Assembly: GCF_024802625.1 (NCBI RefSeq)
Contig: NZ_CP103371.1
Coordinates: 3,968,001 to 4,032,000, forward strand
Source of the DNA: Massilia sp. H6
GTDB taxonomy: Bacteria; Pseudomonadota; Gammaproteobacteria; Burkholderiales; Burkholderiaceae_D
Direction of reading: 5' to 3'
DNA length: 64,000 nucleotides
The position numbers were made by a program, and so were the translations under genes. The notes beneath the pieces were generated by a model that saw only the letters and a program-made list of their open reading frames with translations, was not told the DNA's origin and did no database searches. Positions 9,661 through 18,037 of this stretch are shown here, in pieces (within the stretch, counting starts at the first letter, position 1; every line of letters starts with the position of its first letter).

Positions 9661-10539
9661 CTATGATAGCAAGGCCTCTTCCACTTGCACAGTTGGCAGT
9701 TGCTTAATCTCGAGCGGCGCGGCATTGGCGGCATCGGCCAGCTTGCGCAGCAGGTGGGCGGCGGCCACCATGCCAAACGTTGCCGTGACCACCATGCTCG
9801 ACCCAAAGCCGGCGCAGTTCAACCCGGTCACGCTGGCCGCATCGACCGCGCAGGCGTCGCCGCTGTCCGGATAGCGCAGCGGCTCCATCGAGAACACGGC
9901 GTCGATATGGTATTTGTTCTTTTCGCCGCGGGCAAAGCCATACTGCGAGCGCAGCAGCTTGCGTACTTTTTTCAGCAGAGGCTCCTGCTCGGTGCGTCCC
10001 AGGTCGCGCACTTCGATCCTGGTGGGATCGGTCTGGCCGCCGGCGCCGCCGATGACGATCAGGGGCATCGCATTGGCGCTGCACCAGGCGATCAGGGCGG
10101 CCTTGGATTTGACGCCATCGATGGCGTCCACCACATAGTCAAACCCCTGTCCCGCCACCATCGCCTCGATATTGTCCGGATCGATGAATTCCTCGACCAG
10201 GGTGACCTTGCAAGTTGGGTTGATCTGCGCGATGCGTTGGCGTAAGGCCTCGATCTTGGCCATGCCGATGGTCGACGTGAGCGCCTGCAGCTGGCGGTTG
10301 ATGTTCGATTCGGCCACGTTGTCGAGGTCGATCAGCGTCAGCTGACCGACCGCGCTGCGCGCCAGCGCCTCCACGATCCACGAGCCGACGCCGCCGACCC
10401 CGATCACGCAAACGTGCGCCGTACGGAAGCGTTCGAGCGCACGCTCGCCATACAGACGCGCAATCCCGCCGAAGCGGCGTGCAAAGTCGATGTCGTCGTC
10501 GGGAGTGTTGTCAAGAGTGCTGGCTTGGATCGGGTTCAT
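9661..10539 (-). CDS. tcdA: tRNA threonylcarbamoyladenosine dehydratase
   Basis: 292 residues, E1/ThiF-MoeB-like. The enzyme uses ATP to cyclise t6A37 of tRNA to ct6A. It shows RFGGIARLYGERALERF at the start, the nucleotide loop GVGGVGSWIVEALARS, the adenylation segment DLDNVAESNINRQ, and RYPDSGD in the C-terminal part. Length matches E. coli TcdA. The gene is divergent from the hemerythrin-PdxH gene, with an AT-rich 88-bp shared upstream region. Confidence 0.94.
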   Translation of the reverse strand: MNPIQASTLDNTPDDDIDFARRFGGIARLYGERALERFRTAHVCVIGVGGVGSWIVEALARSAVGQLTLIDLDNVAESNINRQLQALTSTIGMAKIEALRQRIAQINPTCKVTLVEEFIDPDNIEAMVAGQGFDYVVDAIDGVKSKAALIAWCSANAMPLIVIGGAGGQTDPTRIEVRDLGRTEQEPLLKKVRKLLRSQYGFARGEKNKYHIDAVFSMEPLRYPDSGDACAVDAASVTGLNCAGFGSSMVVTATFGMVAAAHLLRKLADAANAAPLEIKQLPTVQVEEALLS

Positions 10540-10627
10540 CCCGGCATTTTAACGGACGATCGTTTCGCAACTGCACTAAAATAACTTCTCGTCAATCAAA
10601 TTATTCTCGGCTGTCAACAAACCACCC

Positions 10628-11830
10628 ATGACCCAACTTCTCCACGAGACCGCTCCCGATTTCGACCAGCCGATTGCTGTCCTCAAGCATTGCCACGGAC
10701 GCATCCGCCGCCAGCTGGCCACGCTCGACAAGCTGCTGGCTCACCTGCCCGAGTGCGGCGCCGACGAGCAGGCGCGCCAGGCGGCAGCGGCGGTGCTGAA
10801 TTATTTCGACAAGGCCGCCCACCTGCACCACGACGACGAGGAGCAAGATCTGATTCCCATGCTGCGCGCGGTGGCCCAGGGAGAGGATGCCGCCACGCTG
10901 CAGGCGCTGGCGCCGGTCATCCTGCAAGACCACCAGGACATGGACGCGCTGTGGCAAGACTTGCACGAACAGCTGGTAGCCGTGGCCGAAGGCCGCTCGG
11001 CGGTGCTCTCGGCCAGCGCGGTGCAGCGCTTCAGCCAGCGCTATTCGTCCCACATGGACCGCGAGGAAACCACCATGGCGCCGATGGCCATGCGCCTGTT
11101 CAGCCCGGAGCAGATGGCGCAGCTGGGCAAGTCGATGCAGGCGCGCCGCGGCATCGGCGGCGCGCCCGCCGCCGATGCCGCGGCGGGGGTAGGCCAGGCG
11201 GTGGCCGACCTGCGCAAGGATTACGGCCAGGCCAGCCTGAACGAAACCGAGGTAATGGACGACCCGGTGCTGCAATTTACACAGTGGTTCGAGCAAGCCC
11301 TGAAGGCCAAGGTGAACGAGCCCAATGCAATGTCGGTAGCCACCGTCGGGCTCGACGGGCGGCCGAGCTCACGTATTGTATTGGTGAAGCAATTCGACCA
11401 ACGCGGCTTTACCTGGTACACCAACTATAACAGCCGAAAGTCTGCGGAGTTGCAAAATAATCCACACGCGGCCTTGCTATTCTTTTGGAGTGAACTCGAA
11501 CGCCAGGTTCGCATTGAAGGACGCGTGGAGCGCACGTCCCCCGAGGAAAGCGACCGGTATTTCCGCAGTCGCCCGTTAAAGAGCCGCCTGTCGGCGATTG
11601 CCTCGCAACAGAGCGCTCCGATCGGCAGCCGCGCCGAGCTCGAACAGAACTACGAAGCCACCGCGCGGCAGGCTGGCGAAGATCCGGCGCGACCAGGCAA
11701 CTGGGGCGGCTTGCGCCTGGTGCCCGAGCGACTGGAGTTCTGGCAGGGACGCCGCTCCCGCTTCCACGACCGCATCGTCTACGAGCGGCAGGAAGACGGC
11801 AGCTGGAAGCGCCTGCGTTTGCAACCGTAG
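10628..11830 (+). CDS. pdxH: Hemerythrin-like domain fused to pyridoxamine 5'-phosphate oxidase
   Basis: One uninterrupted 400-residue frame. Residues 1-175 are a hemerythrin/HHE four-helix bundle with candidate diiron ligands: His 21/23, HHDDEE from 67 (ending IPML), His 102 and HMDREE from 142. Residues 193-400 are a complete FMN-dependent PdxH that oxidises pyridoxamine- or pyridoxine-phosphate to PLP with O2: [34 protein letters not shown] and the C-terminal [21 protein letters not shown]-like block. PdxH normally stands alone at about 215 residues. No stop separates the halves, but a GTG at 11201 (Val 192) could also start a near-standard PdxH. The hemerythrin half is certain by motif; its function here is inferred. 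Confidence 0.9.
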   Translation: MTQLLHETAPDFDQPIAVLKHCHGRIRRQLATLDKLLAHLPECGADEQARQAAAAVLNYFDKAAHLHHDDEEQDLIPMLRAVAQGEDAATLQALAPVILQDHQDMDALWQDLHEQLVAVAEGRSAVLSASAVQRFSQRYSSHMDREETTMAPMAMRLFSPEQMAQLGKSMQARRGIGGAPAADAAAGVGQAVADLRKDYGQASLNETEVMDDPVLQFTQWFEQALKAKVNEPNAMSVATVGLDGRPSSRIVLVKQFDQRGFTWYTNYNSRKSAELQNNPHAALLFFWSELERQVRIEGRVERTSPEESDRYFRSRPLKSRLSAIASQQSAPIGSRAELEQNYEATARQAGEDPARPGNWGGLRLVPERLEFWQGRRSRFHDRIVYERQEDGSWKRLRLQP

Positions 11831-11880
11831 GGCCGGGCACAGCGCAACACCGCGCCCGGCCGTTATTGCCGGAGGTGATC

Positions 11881-13101
11881 GTGTTCGAACAGATGATCTT
11901 GTCGGCCTGGAATGCCGGCCTGCGCAACAAGCTGTCGCTGCCCTTGCGGGTAGAACTGTGGGACGGCCGGCAGCTCGAATTTTCTTCCGGTGCCGCGGAC
12001 GCGGCCGATCCGCGCGTCACCATTCGCGTGCCCGACCGCTCCGCCCTGCGCTACCTGCGCTCGCCCTCGCTGTACAACCTGGGACGGGCCTATGTCGAAG
12101 GCGCCATCGACATCAAGGGGCGCGCCGCCGACATCATCAGCGTCGGCAACAGCCTGGCCGCGCACCTGGCCGGAACCGGCAACCGCCTGGCCGATACGCT
12201 GCGCCGCGTTGCCCCGCACACGCGCGAAAAAGACGCCGCGGCCATCCGCTACCACTACGACGTCTCCAACGCCTTTTATGCTGCCTGGCTCGATCCCGGC
12301 ATGGTGTATTCGTGCGCTTATTTCGACAACGGCGACGAAGACCTGGCCACGGCGCAGCAAAACAAGATCGACCACATCCTGCGCAAGATCGCGCTGCAGC
12401 CGGGCCAGTTGTTACTCGACATCGGCTGCGGCTGGGGCGCGCTGGTGCTGCGCGCGGCGCAGCAGTTCGGGGCGCGCTGCGTCGGCATCACGCTGTCCGA
12501 TAACCAGGCCGCGCTGGCGCGCGAGCGGGTCGAACGCGCCGGCCTGCAGGGGCAGGTCGAGATCCGCCTGCAAGATTACCGCGACGTGGCCGGCCAGTTC
12601 GACCGCATCACCAGCGTGGGCATGTTCGAGCATGTCGGCGTACGGCACCTGACGGATTATTTTTCACAGATAAACAAATTACTGGTGCCGGACGGCGTCG
12701 TGATGAACCACGGAATCACCACCACCAACGCCGACAACGGCGTCTCGCCCTACGGCGGGGGCGACTTCATCGACGAATACGTGTTTCCGGACGGCGAGCT
12801 GGCCCACCTCGCCACCGTGGTGCGCGCCATGCAGGACGGCGGCCTGGAAGTACGGGACGTGGAAAACCTGCGCCGCCACTACGCCCGCACCTGCGCACTC
12901 TGGACCGACAATTTCGAGGGCAATGCCGCGCATATCCGCACGGTCACCGACGAAAAACGCTTTCGCATCTGGCACCTGTACCTGGCCGGCTGCGCCTATG
13001 CGTTCGCGCACGACCGGATCAGCCTGTACCAGATCGTGTGCGGCAAGGCGGGCATGGATCCCGAACAGATCCCGTGGTCACGCAAGTACATGTACCGGTA
13101 G
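11881..13101 (+). CDS. cfa: Cyclopropane-fatty-acyl-phospholipid synthase
   Basis: 406 residues. CFA synthases transfer a methylene from S-adenosylmethionine to unsaturated phospholipid acyl chains, stiffening the membrane in stationary phase or acid. Seen: RYHYDVSNAFYAAWLDPGMVYSCAYF, the SAM loop LLDIGCGWGALVLRAAQQFG, and the GMFEHVG segment; the last part contains the RIWHLYLAGCAYAF block. The GTG at 11881 is chosen because GGAGG lies five bases upstream; a TTG at 11866 precedes that site and an ATG at 11893 is too far from it. Confidence 0.93.
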   Translation: MFEQMILSAWNAGLRNKLSLPLRVELWDGRQLEFSSGAADAADPRVTIRVPDRSALRYLRSPSLYNLGRAYVEGAIDIKGRAADIISVGNSLAAHLAGTGNRLADTLRRVAPHTREKDAAAIRYHYDVSNAFYAAWLDPGMVYSCAYFDNGDEDLATAQQNKIDHILRKIALQPGQLLLDIGCGWGALVLRAAQQFGARCVGITLSDNQAALARERVERAGLQGQVEIRLQDYRDVAGQFDRITSVGMFEHVGVRHLTDYFSQINKLLVPDGVVMNHGITTTNADNGVSPYGGGDFIDEYVFPDGELAHLATVVRAMQDGGLEVRDVENLRRHYARTCALWTDNFEGNAAHIRTVTDEKRFRIWHLYLAGCAYAFAHDRISLYQIVCGKAGMDPEQIPWSRKYMYR

Positions 13102-13128
13102 GGTAGCCGGCCAGGCCGGCCGCCCTAC
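13098..13128. terminator. Hairpin between convergent cfa and msrA
   Basis: Two 15-base arms (13098-13112 and 13114-13128) pair at 13 of 15 positions around a single-base centre, with core GCCGGCC/GGCCGGC. The arms include the stop codons of both genes, so it can serve as a compact bidirectional terminator. There is no strong T-run. Confidence 0.6.
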
Positions 13129-13664
13129 TTCAGGCGCTCGGTAAAGGTCTTGCGAAACTTCGCCACCTTTGGCGCCACTACCAGCGCGCAATAACCCTGC
13201 AGCGGGTGCTGCGCGAAATAATTCTGGTGGTAGTCCTCGGCCTTGTACCAGGCTTCTTGCGGCAGCAACTGCGTCACCAGCGGCGCATCCCACACCGACG
13301 CCATTTCGGCCATTACCTTGCGCGCGGTCGCTTCCTGTTCGGGCGAGGTGGTGAAGATCACCGAGCGGTATTGCGGTCCGACGTCATTGCCCTGGCGGTC
13401 CTGGGTAGTCGGGTCGTGGATGGTGAAAAAAACCTCGAGAAGGTCGCGGTACGAGATCACGCTCGGGTCGAACTCCACCCGCACCACTTCGGCATGCCCG
13501 GTGGTGGCCGCGCATACCTGTTCGTAGCTCGGGTTGACCACATGCCCGCCCATATAGCCCGATTCGACCCGCGTGACGCCGCGCACTTCGAGATAGACCG
13601 CCTCCAGGCACCAGAAGCAGCCGCCGCCCAGGATGGCCACTTCGCTAGCTGTTTGCTCGCTCAT
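13125..13664 (-). CDS. msrA: Peptide-methionine (S)-S-oxide reductase
   Basis: 179 residues. MsrA repairs methionine-S-sulfoxide in proteins. The catalytic GGCFWC motif lies near residues 14-19, followed by YMGGHVVNPSYEQVCAATTGHAEVV and the metal-free Glu/Tyr signature (YRSVIF, EDYHQNYF). The start at 13664 has AAGG seven bases upstream and fits the family; an upstream in-frame extension to 13781 is not protein-like. It is convergent with cfa. Confidence 0.95.
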   Translation of the reverse strand: MSEQTASEVAILGGGCFWCLEAVYLEVRGVTRVESGYMGGHVVNPSYEQVCAATTGHAEVVRVEFDPSVISYRDLLEVFFTIHDPTTQDRQGNDVGPQYRSVIFTTSPEQEATARKVMAEMASVWDAPLVTQLLPQEAWYKAEDYHQNYFAQHPLQGYCALVVAPKVAKFRKTFTERLK

Positions 13665-13795
13665 CGCATACCTTGATTCGTCAGTTTCGATAGCTCTTAA
13701 TGTAACGCAAAGCCGTGCTATCTGCATCGCAGCAGGGAGCCGGAACCGGTCCTGGGCCCGACAATGGCATAATGGCGCCATCCTTCAAGGTTCCA

Positions 13796-14305
13796 ATGAA
13801 TACACGTGCCCCCCTCGCCGCATCGCGCGGTTTCGATTCGGCGCATTTCCGCCATGCGCTGTCGCAGTTCGCCACCGGTGTCACCGTGATCACCACGCGC
13901 CTGGCCGACGGCAGTTTCCGCGGCCTGACCGCCAGTTCCTTCAACTCGGTCTCGCTCGAGCCTCCGCTGGTGCTGTGGAGCCTGGGTGCCGGCGCCAACA
14001 GCATGCCCATCTTCAGCGGCAATTCGCATTACGTCATCAATATCCTTGGCGCCGGCCAGGAAGAGCTGGCCATGCGCTTTTCGCGCCGCACCGAGAACCC
14101 GTTCGAGGGTGTCGACTACGAACTGTCGCGTACCGGCCAGCCGATCCTCAAGGGCGTCTCGGCCTGGTTCGAATGCCATAACCGCAGCCGCTACCCCGAG
14201 GGCGACCACGTGATCTTCGTGGGCGAAGTCGAGCAATGCGCGGTTCACCCCCAGCAGGCGCTGCTGTTCCACGGCGGCCGCTTCGGTACCACGCCGCCAC
14301 GCTGA
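13796..14305 (+). CDS. Flavin reductase-like domain protein (HpaC/FMN-binding split barrel)
   Basis: 169 residues. The fold is that of NAD(P)H:flavin oxidoreductases that feed reduced flavin to partner monooxygenases. Seen: FRHALSQFATGVTVITT, FRGLTASSFNSVSLEPPLVLWSL, HYVINILGAGQEELAMRFS and the C-terminal DHVIFVGEVEQC. The ATG at 13796 follows AAGG; another in-frame ATG lies at 13772. No monooxygenase partner is adjacent, so the physiological acceptor is unknown. Confidence 0.88.
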   Translation: MNTRAPLAASRGFDSAHFRHALSQFATGVTVITTRLADGSFRGLTASSFNSVSLEPPLVLWSLGAGANSMPIFSGNSHYVINILGAGQEELAMRFSRRTENPFEGVDYELSRTGQPILKGVSAWFECHNRSRYPEGDHVIFVGEVEQCAVHPQQALLFHGGRFGTTPPR

Positions 14306-14483
14306 CTGCTGCCGGGCAAAAATGAAAATGGCTGTCGCCATTTCAAAAGATGCGGCGCCGCCTCCTTTCTATAATGGCCAGACTGTGCGCAGCCTGTGTC
14401 CGTGCTTGCTCGCGCCTGATGTACAACTCACCTACAAGATCTGTACCAGATTCGACCAAGAACTTACCGAGACAGGATGACCC

Positions 14484-15677
14484 ATGAACCGTTCCGATTC
14501 GCCCCGCAAAGCCGCTTTCCACTGGGATGACCCGCTGCTGCTGAACAGCCAGCTGCAAGATGATGAGCGCATGGTACGCGACGCCGCCGCCGCCTATTGC
14601 CAGGACAAGCTCAAGCCGCGCATCCTCGAAGCGTTCCGCCACGAACGCATGGATACCGGGATTTTCCGAGAAATGGGCGAACTCGGCCTGCTGGGCCCGA
14701 CCATTCCGGAACAGTACGGCGGGCCGGGCATGAACTATGTCGCCTATGGCCTGATCGCGCGCGAAGTCGAACGCGTCGACTCGGGTTACCGCTCGATGAT
14801 GAGCGTGCAGTCGTCGCTGGTGATGGTTCCGATCTTCGAGTTCGGCAACGAAGCGACCAAGCAGAAATACCTGCCCAAGCTGGCCACCGGCGAATGGATC
14901 GGCTGCTTCGGCCTGACCGAACCGAACCACGGCTCGGACCCGGGCTCGATGATCTCCCGCGCGCGCAAGGTCGACGGCGGCTACGCGCTCACCGGCGCCA
15001 AAATGTGGATCACCAACTCCCCGGTCGCCGACGTGTTCGTGGTCTGGGCCAAGGACGACGAAGGCGCCATCCGCGGCTTCGTGCTCGACAAGGACATGCC
15101 CGGCTTGAGCGCCCCGGCCATCCATGGCAAGTTCGGCCTGCGCGCCTCGGTGACCGGCGAAATCGTCATGGACAATGTGTTCTGCCCAGAAGAAAACGCC
15201 TTCCCGGACGTGCGCGGCCTGAAGGGTCCGTTCACCTGCCTGAATTCGGCCCGCTACGGCATCGCCTGGGGTGCGCTGGGCGCGGCCGAAGATTGCTGGC
15301 ACACGGCGCGCCAGTACGTGCTCGACCGGCAACAGTTCGGCAAGCCGCTCGCCGCCAACCAGCTGGTGCAAAAGAAGCTGGCCGACATGCAAACCGAGAT
15401 CACCCTCGGCCTGCAGGGCTGCCTGCGCCTGGGCCGCATGAAAGACGACGGCACCGCCGCCGTCGAAATCACCTCGATCATGAAGCGTAATTCCTGCGGC
15501 AAGTCGCTGGATATCGCCCGCGTGGCGCGCGACATGCTTGGCGGAAACGGAATCTCGGACGAGTTCGGGATCGTACGCCACATGGTCAACCTCGAAGTGG
15601 TCAACACCTATGAAGGCACCCACGACATCCACGCGCTGATCCTCGGCCGTGCCCAGACCGGTATCGCCGCGTTCTGA
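14484..15677 (+). CDS. gcdH: Glutaryl-CoA dehydrogenase (acyl-CoA dehydrogenase family)
   Basis: 397 residues, FAD enzyme converting glutaryl-CoA to crotonyl-CoA in lysine/tryptophan degradation. The signature [16 protein letters not shown], the [27 protein letters not shown] region and the C-terminal [20 protein letters not shown] with its catalytic Glu all match GcdH rather than short-chain acyl-CoA dehydrogenases. No CoA-transferase or LysR neighbour is present. Confidence 0.92.
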   Translation: MNRSDSPRKAAFHWDDPLLLNSQLQDDERMVRDAAAAYCQDKLKPRILEAFRHERMDTGIFREMGELGLLGPTIPEQYGGPGMNYVAYGLIAREVERVDSGYRSMMSVQSSLVMVPIFEFGNEATKQKYLPKLATGEWIGCFGLTEPNHGSDPGSMISRARKVDGGYALTGAKMWITNSPVADVFVVWAKDDEGAIRGFVLDKDMPGLSAPAIHGKFGLRASVTGEIVMDNVFCPEENAFPDVRGLKGPFTCLNSARYGIAWGALGAAEDCWHTARQYVLDRQQFGKPLAANQLVQKKLADMQTEITLGLQGCLRLGRMKDDGTAAVEITSIMKRNSCGKSLDIARVARDMLGGNGISDEFGIVRHMVNLEVVNTYEGTHDIHALILGRAQTGIAAF

Positions 15678-15693
15678 CCCCCTCCTGCTCCCT

Positions 15694-15722
15694 GCGCGCC
15701 GCCGGCCTCGCCGGCGGCGCGC
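15694..15722 (+). terminator. Terminator-like hairpin after gcdH
   Basis: A perfect 12-bp GC stem (GCGCGCCGCCGG, 15694-15705, with its complement at 15711-15722) and a 5-base loop, 17 bp after the gcdH stop. No T-run follows, so termination would rely on the stem or on Rho. Confidence 0.6.
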
Positions 15723-15771
15723 TGTCCAAGCTTGTTACAACACATCATTTACAGATTTCAATCGAGCGGCG

Positions 15772-15814
15772 TCAATACTGCTCTATTTTGCGTTACGATA
15801 GTTACCAGTATTGA
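15772..15814. promoter_or_regulatory. Inverted repeat upstream of the GGDEF/EAL gene
   Basis: Perfect 9-bp arms, TCAATACTG (15772-15780) and CAGTATTGA (15806-15814), separated by 25 bp in an AT-rich stretch 38 bp before the start codon. The arms are 34 bp apart start to start. It may be an operator or a structured leader; the binding protein is unknown. Confidence 0.45.
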
Positions 15815-15851
15815 ATAACTAGATGTCTTAACGACCACTACGCGAGGCCCG

Positions 15852-17951
15852 ATGAGTGCTCTCGATGAACCGCGTTCGCCAGCCCCGGCTAACGCGGAAG
15901 CGTTATCCCTTGACCTATTGCTCCGCAATTTGCCCGGTGCGGCTTATCGTTGCGCGAACGATGGATCGTGGACGATGGAATTCGTCAGCGACGGCATCGA
16001 AACACTCACCGGCTATCCGGCCGCCGCTTTCCTGGCCCGTCCTGGCGTCGCCTATTCCAGCATCATCGTTGCCGAAGACCGCGCCGGGGTCGAACGCGGC
16101 ATCGCCGCCGCCGTGCAGGGAGACCGGCAATACCAGCTGACCTACCGCATCCGCTGTGCCAACGGCGAGCTCAAGTGGGTGTGCGAACAGGGTACGGTGG
16201 TGCCTCAAGAGCAGGGCCAGATTCTCGAGGGCTTGCTATTCGACTACACGCGGCTGCGCAGGGCCGACATGCTGGTTCACGAGCAGGCGTCCTTCCTGCA
16301 TCGCGCACGCGACGCCATCATTGCGGTGGACATGAATTCGCGCATCTCGTACTGGAACAACGGCGCCGAGCGGCTGTACGGCTGGAGCGCCACCGAGGCG
16401 CGCGGCAAGAAATTCTCCGAACTGCTGTGCGACAACCTGCCGGCATATTCATCGGCCTACGAGACGACCCTTGCCAACGGCGAATGGTCGGGCGAACTGG
16501 CCCACATGCGGCGCGACGGCGTCTGCATCGAAACCGATACGCGCTGGACCCTGCTAAGCGCCGATCCGGCCTTCGACGCGCCACAGAAGATTTTGGTGAT
16601 CAGCACCGATATCAGCGAGCGCAAGCATAACGAAGCGAAGATCTATCGGCTCGCCTTCTTCGACGCCCTGACCGACCTGCCCAACCGCGCCAGCTTGCTC
16701 GACCACCTGCGCCGCGCCCTGCTCGGCAGTGCGCGCACGCGCAAATATGGCGCCCTGATGTTCTGCGACCTCGACAATTTCAAGTACCTCAACGACTCCC
16801 AGGGCCACGCGGCCGGCGACATGCTGCTGCAGGCGGTGGCGCGCCGTCTCGAGCATTGCGTGCGCGAAGCCGACATGGTGGCGCGCCTGGGCGGCGACGA
16901 GTTCGTGATCCTGATCCAGCCGGTCGAAGACACGCGCGAAAGCGCCGCCGCGCAGGCCGAGACGGTGGCGGCCAAGGTGGTGGCCGCCATGGCGGCCCCG
17001 TTCCAGCTGGCCGAGGTGAGCTATTCGGTGTCGGTCAGCGTTGGCGTGGCGACCATGTGCGGCACCGTCGACACGGTCGAATCCACGCTGCGCCAGGCCG
17101 ACGCCGCGATGTACCAGGCCAAGGCCTGTGGACGCAACACCTTCCGCTTCCACGATCCGGCGGTGCAGGCCGCCTGGGCGGCGCGGGCCGATCTCGAGTA
17201 CGGAATGCGGCGCGCGCTGCGCGAGAACGAATTCGTGCTGCACTACCAGCCGCAGCTGGACCGCAGCAGCCGCGTGATTGGCGCCGAGGCGCTGCTGCGC
17301 TGGCGCCTGCCGGACGGCCGGTTGCTGTATCCGGCGGAATTCATCCACGCCGCCGAAGAAAGCGGGATGATCATCGACATCGGGCGCTGGGTACTGCGCA
17401 CCGCCTGCGCTGAACTGGCGCGCTGGCAGCGCTTTCCAGATACTGCCGGCTTGACGCTGTCGGTCAATGTCAGCGCCGGCCAGTTCACCGAACCGGATTT
17501 CGTGCCGATGCTGTCGCAGATCTTCGAGCAGACCGGGGTACAGCCGTCGAGCCTCAAGCTCGAACTGACCGAAAGCCTGGTGGTGAGCGACTTCGCGCAG
17601 ACCGCGCACACGATGGGCATGCTCAAGCAGCGCGGCATCAGCTTCTCGCTCGACGACTTCGGCACCGGCTACTCGTCGCTGGCCTACCTGCGCAAACTCC
17701 CGCTCGACCAGCTCAAGATCGACCAGTCCTTCATGCGCGATGTGCTCACCGACCAGAACGACGCCTCGATCGTGCGCTCGATCATCGCGCTCGGCGACAG
17801 CCTCGGCTTGCAAGTGATCGCCGAAGGGGTCGAGACGGCGGGGCAGCGGCAATTCCTGTCCGACGCCGGCTGCTTCATCTACCAGGGCTTCCTGTACCAG
17901 CACGCGATCAGCGCCGAGCATTTCACGGCGTACGCGCGCAACGTTCACTAA
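15852..17951 (+). CDS. PAS-PAS-GGDEF-EAL cyclic-di-GMP regulator
   Basis: 699 residues without membrane segments. The N-terminal PAS (about 20-140; YRCANDGSWTMEFVSDG) and a second PAS (about 145-260; SYWNNGAERLYGWSATEARG) precede a GGDEF domain with intact RLGGDEFVIL and an EAL domain with intact GAEALLRW and the DDFGTGYSSLAYL loop. Both diguanylate cyclase and c-di-GMP phosphodiesterase residues are therefore present; which activity dominates cannot be told. The PAS domains would sense a cytoplasmic ligand or redox state. Confidence 0.95.
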   Translation: MSALDEPRSPAPANAEALSLDLLLRNLPGAAYRCANDGSWTMEFVSDGIETLTGYPAAAFLARPGVAYSSIIVAEDRAGVERGIAAAVQGDRQYQLTYRIRCANGELKWVCEQGTVVPQEQGQILEGLLFDYTRLRRADMLVHEQASFLHRARDAIIAVDMNSRISYWNNGAERLYGWSATEARGKKFSELLCDNLPAYSSAYETTLANGEWSGELAHMRRDGVCIETDTRWTLLSADPAFDAPQKILVISTDISERKHNEAKIYRLAFFDALTDLPNRASLLDHLRRALLGSARTRKYGALMFCDLDNFKYLNDSQGHAAGDMLLQAVARRLEHCVREADMVARLGGDEFVILIQPVEDTRESAAAQAETVAAKVVAAMAAPFQLAEVSYSVSVSVGVATMCGTVDTVESTLRQADAAMYQAKACGRNTFRFHDPAVQAAWAARADLEYGMRRALRENEFVLHYQPQLDRSSRVIGAEALLRWRLPDGRLLYPAEFIHAAEESGMIIDIGRWVLRTACAELARWQRFPDTAGLTLSVNVSAGQFTEPDFVPMLSQIFEQTGVQPSSLKLELTESLVVSDFAQTAHTMGMLKQRGISFSLDDFGTGYSSLAYLRKLPLDQLKIDQSFMRDVLTDQNDASIVRSIIALGDSLGLQVIAEGVETAGQRQFLSDAGCFIYQGFLYQHAISAEHFTAYARNVH

Positions 17952-18037
17952 GAACCTATCCCAGTAGGGAAGAGGAAGTTGATGGCGATGCATGGCAGGC
18001 GCGCCAGCAACGACTCATAACCTGCGGGGATAGGTTC
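17952..18037. repeat. 86-bp inverted-repeat (REP/MITE-like) element
   Basis: Perfect 11-bp terminal arms, GAACCTATCCC at 17952-17962 and GGGATAGGTTC at 18027-18037, enclose 64 bp that includes GGCGCGCC. The left arm starts right at the end of the GGDEF/EAL gene (its last base is 17951), and the right end runs into the last codons of the cupin gene, supplying its stop. The compact form with terminal arms resembles REP-like or MITE elements; only one copy is in this window. Confidence 0.6.

Noticed and set aside
14343-15632. Long minus-strand open frame opposite gcdH
   Set aside because: Antisense shadow of a GC-rich gene; translation is His/Asp/Gly/Ala-rich with no domain, while the plus strand gives a perfect GcdH.
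16554-17993. Minus-strand open frame opposite the GGDEF/EAL gene
   Set aside because: Same reason: antisense to clear GGDEF and EAL motifs, low-quality composition.
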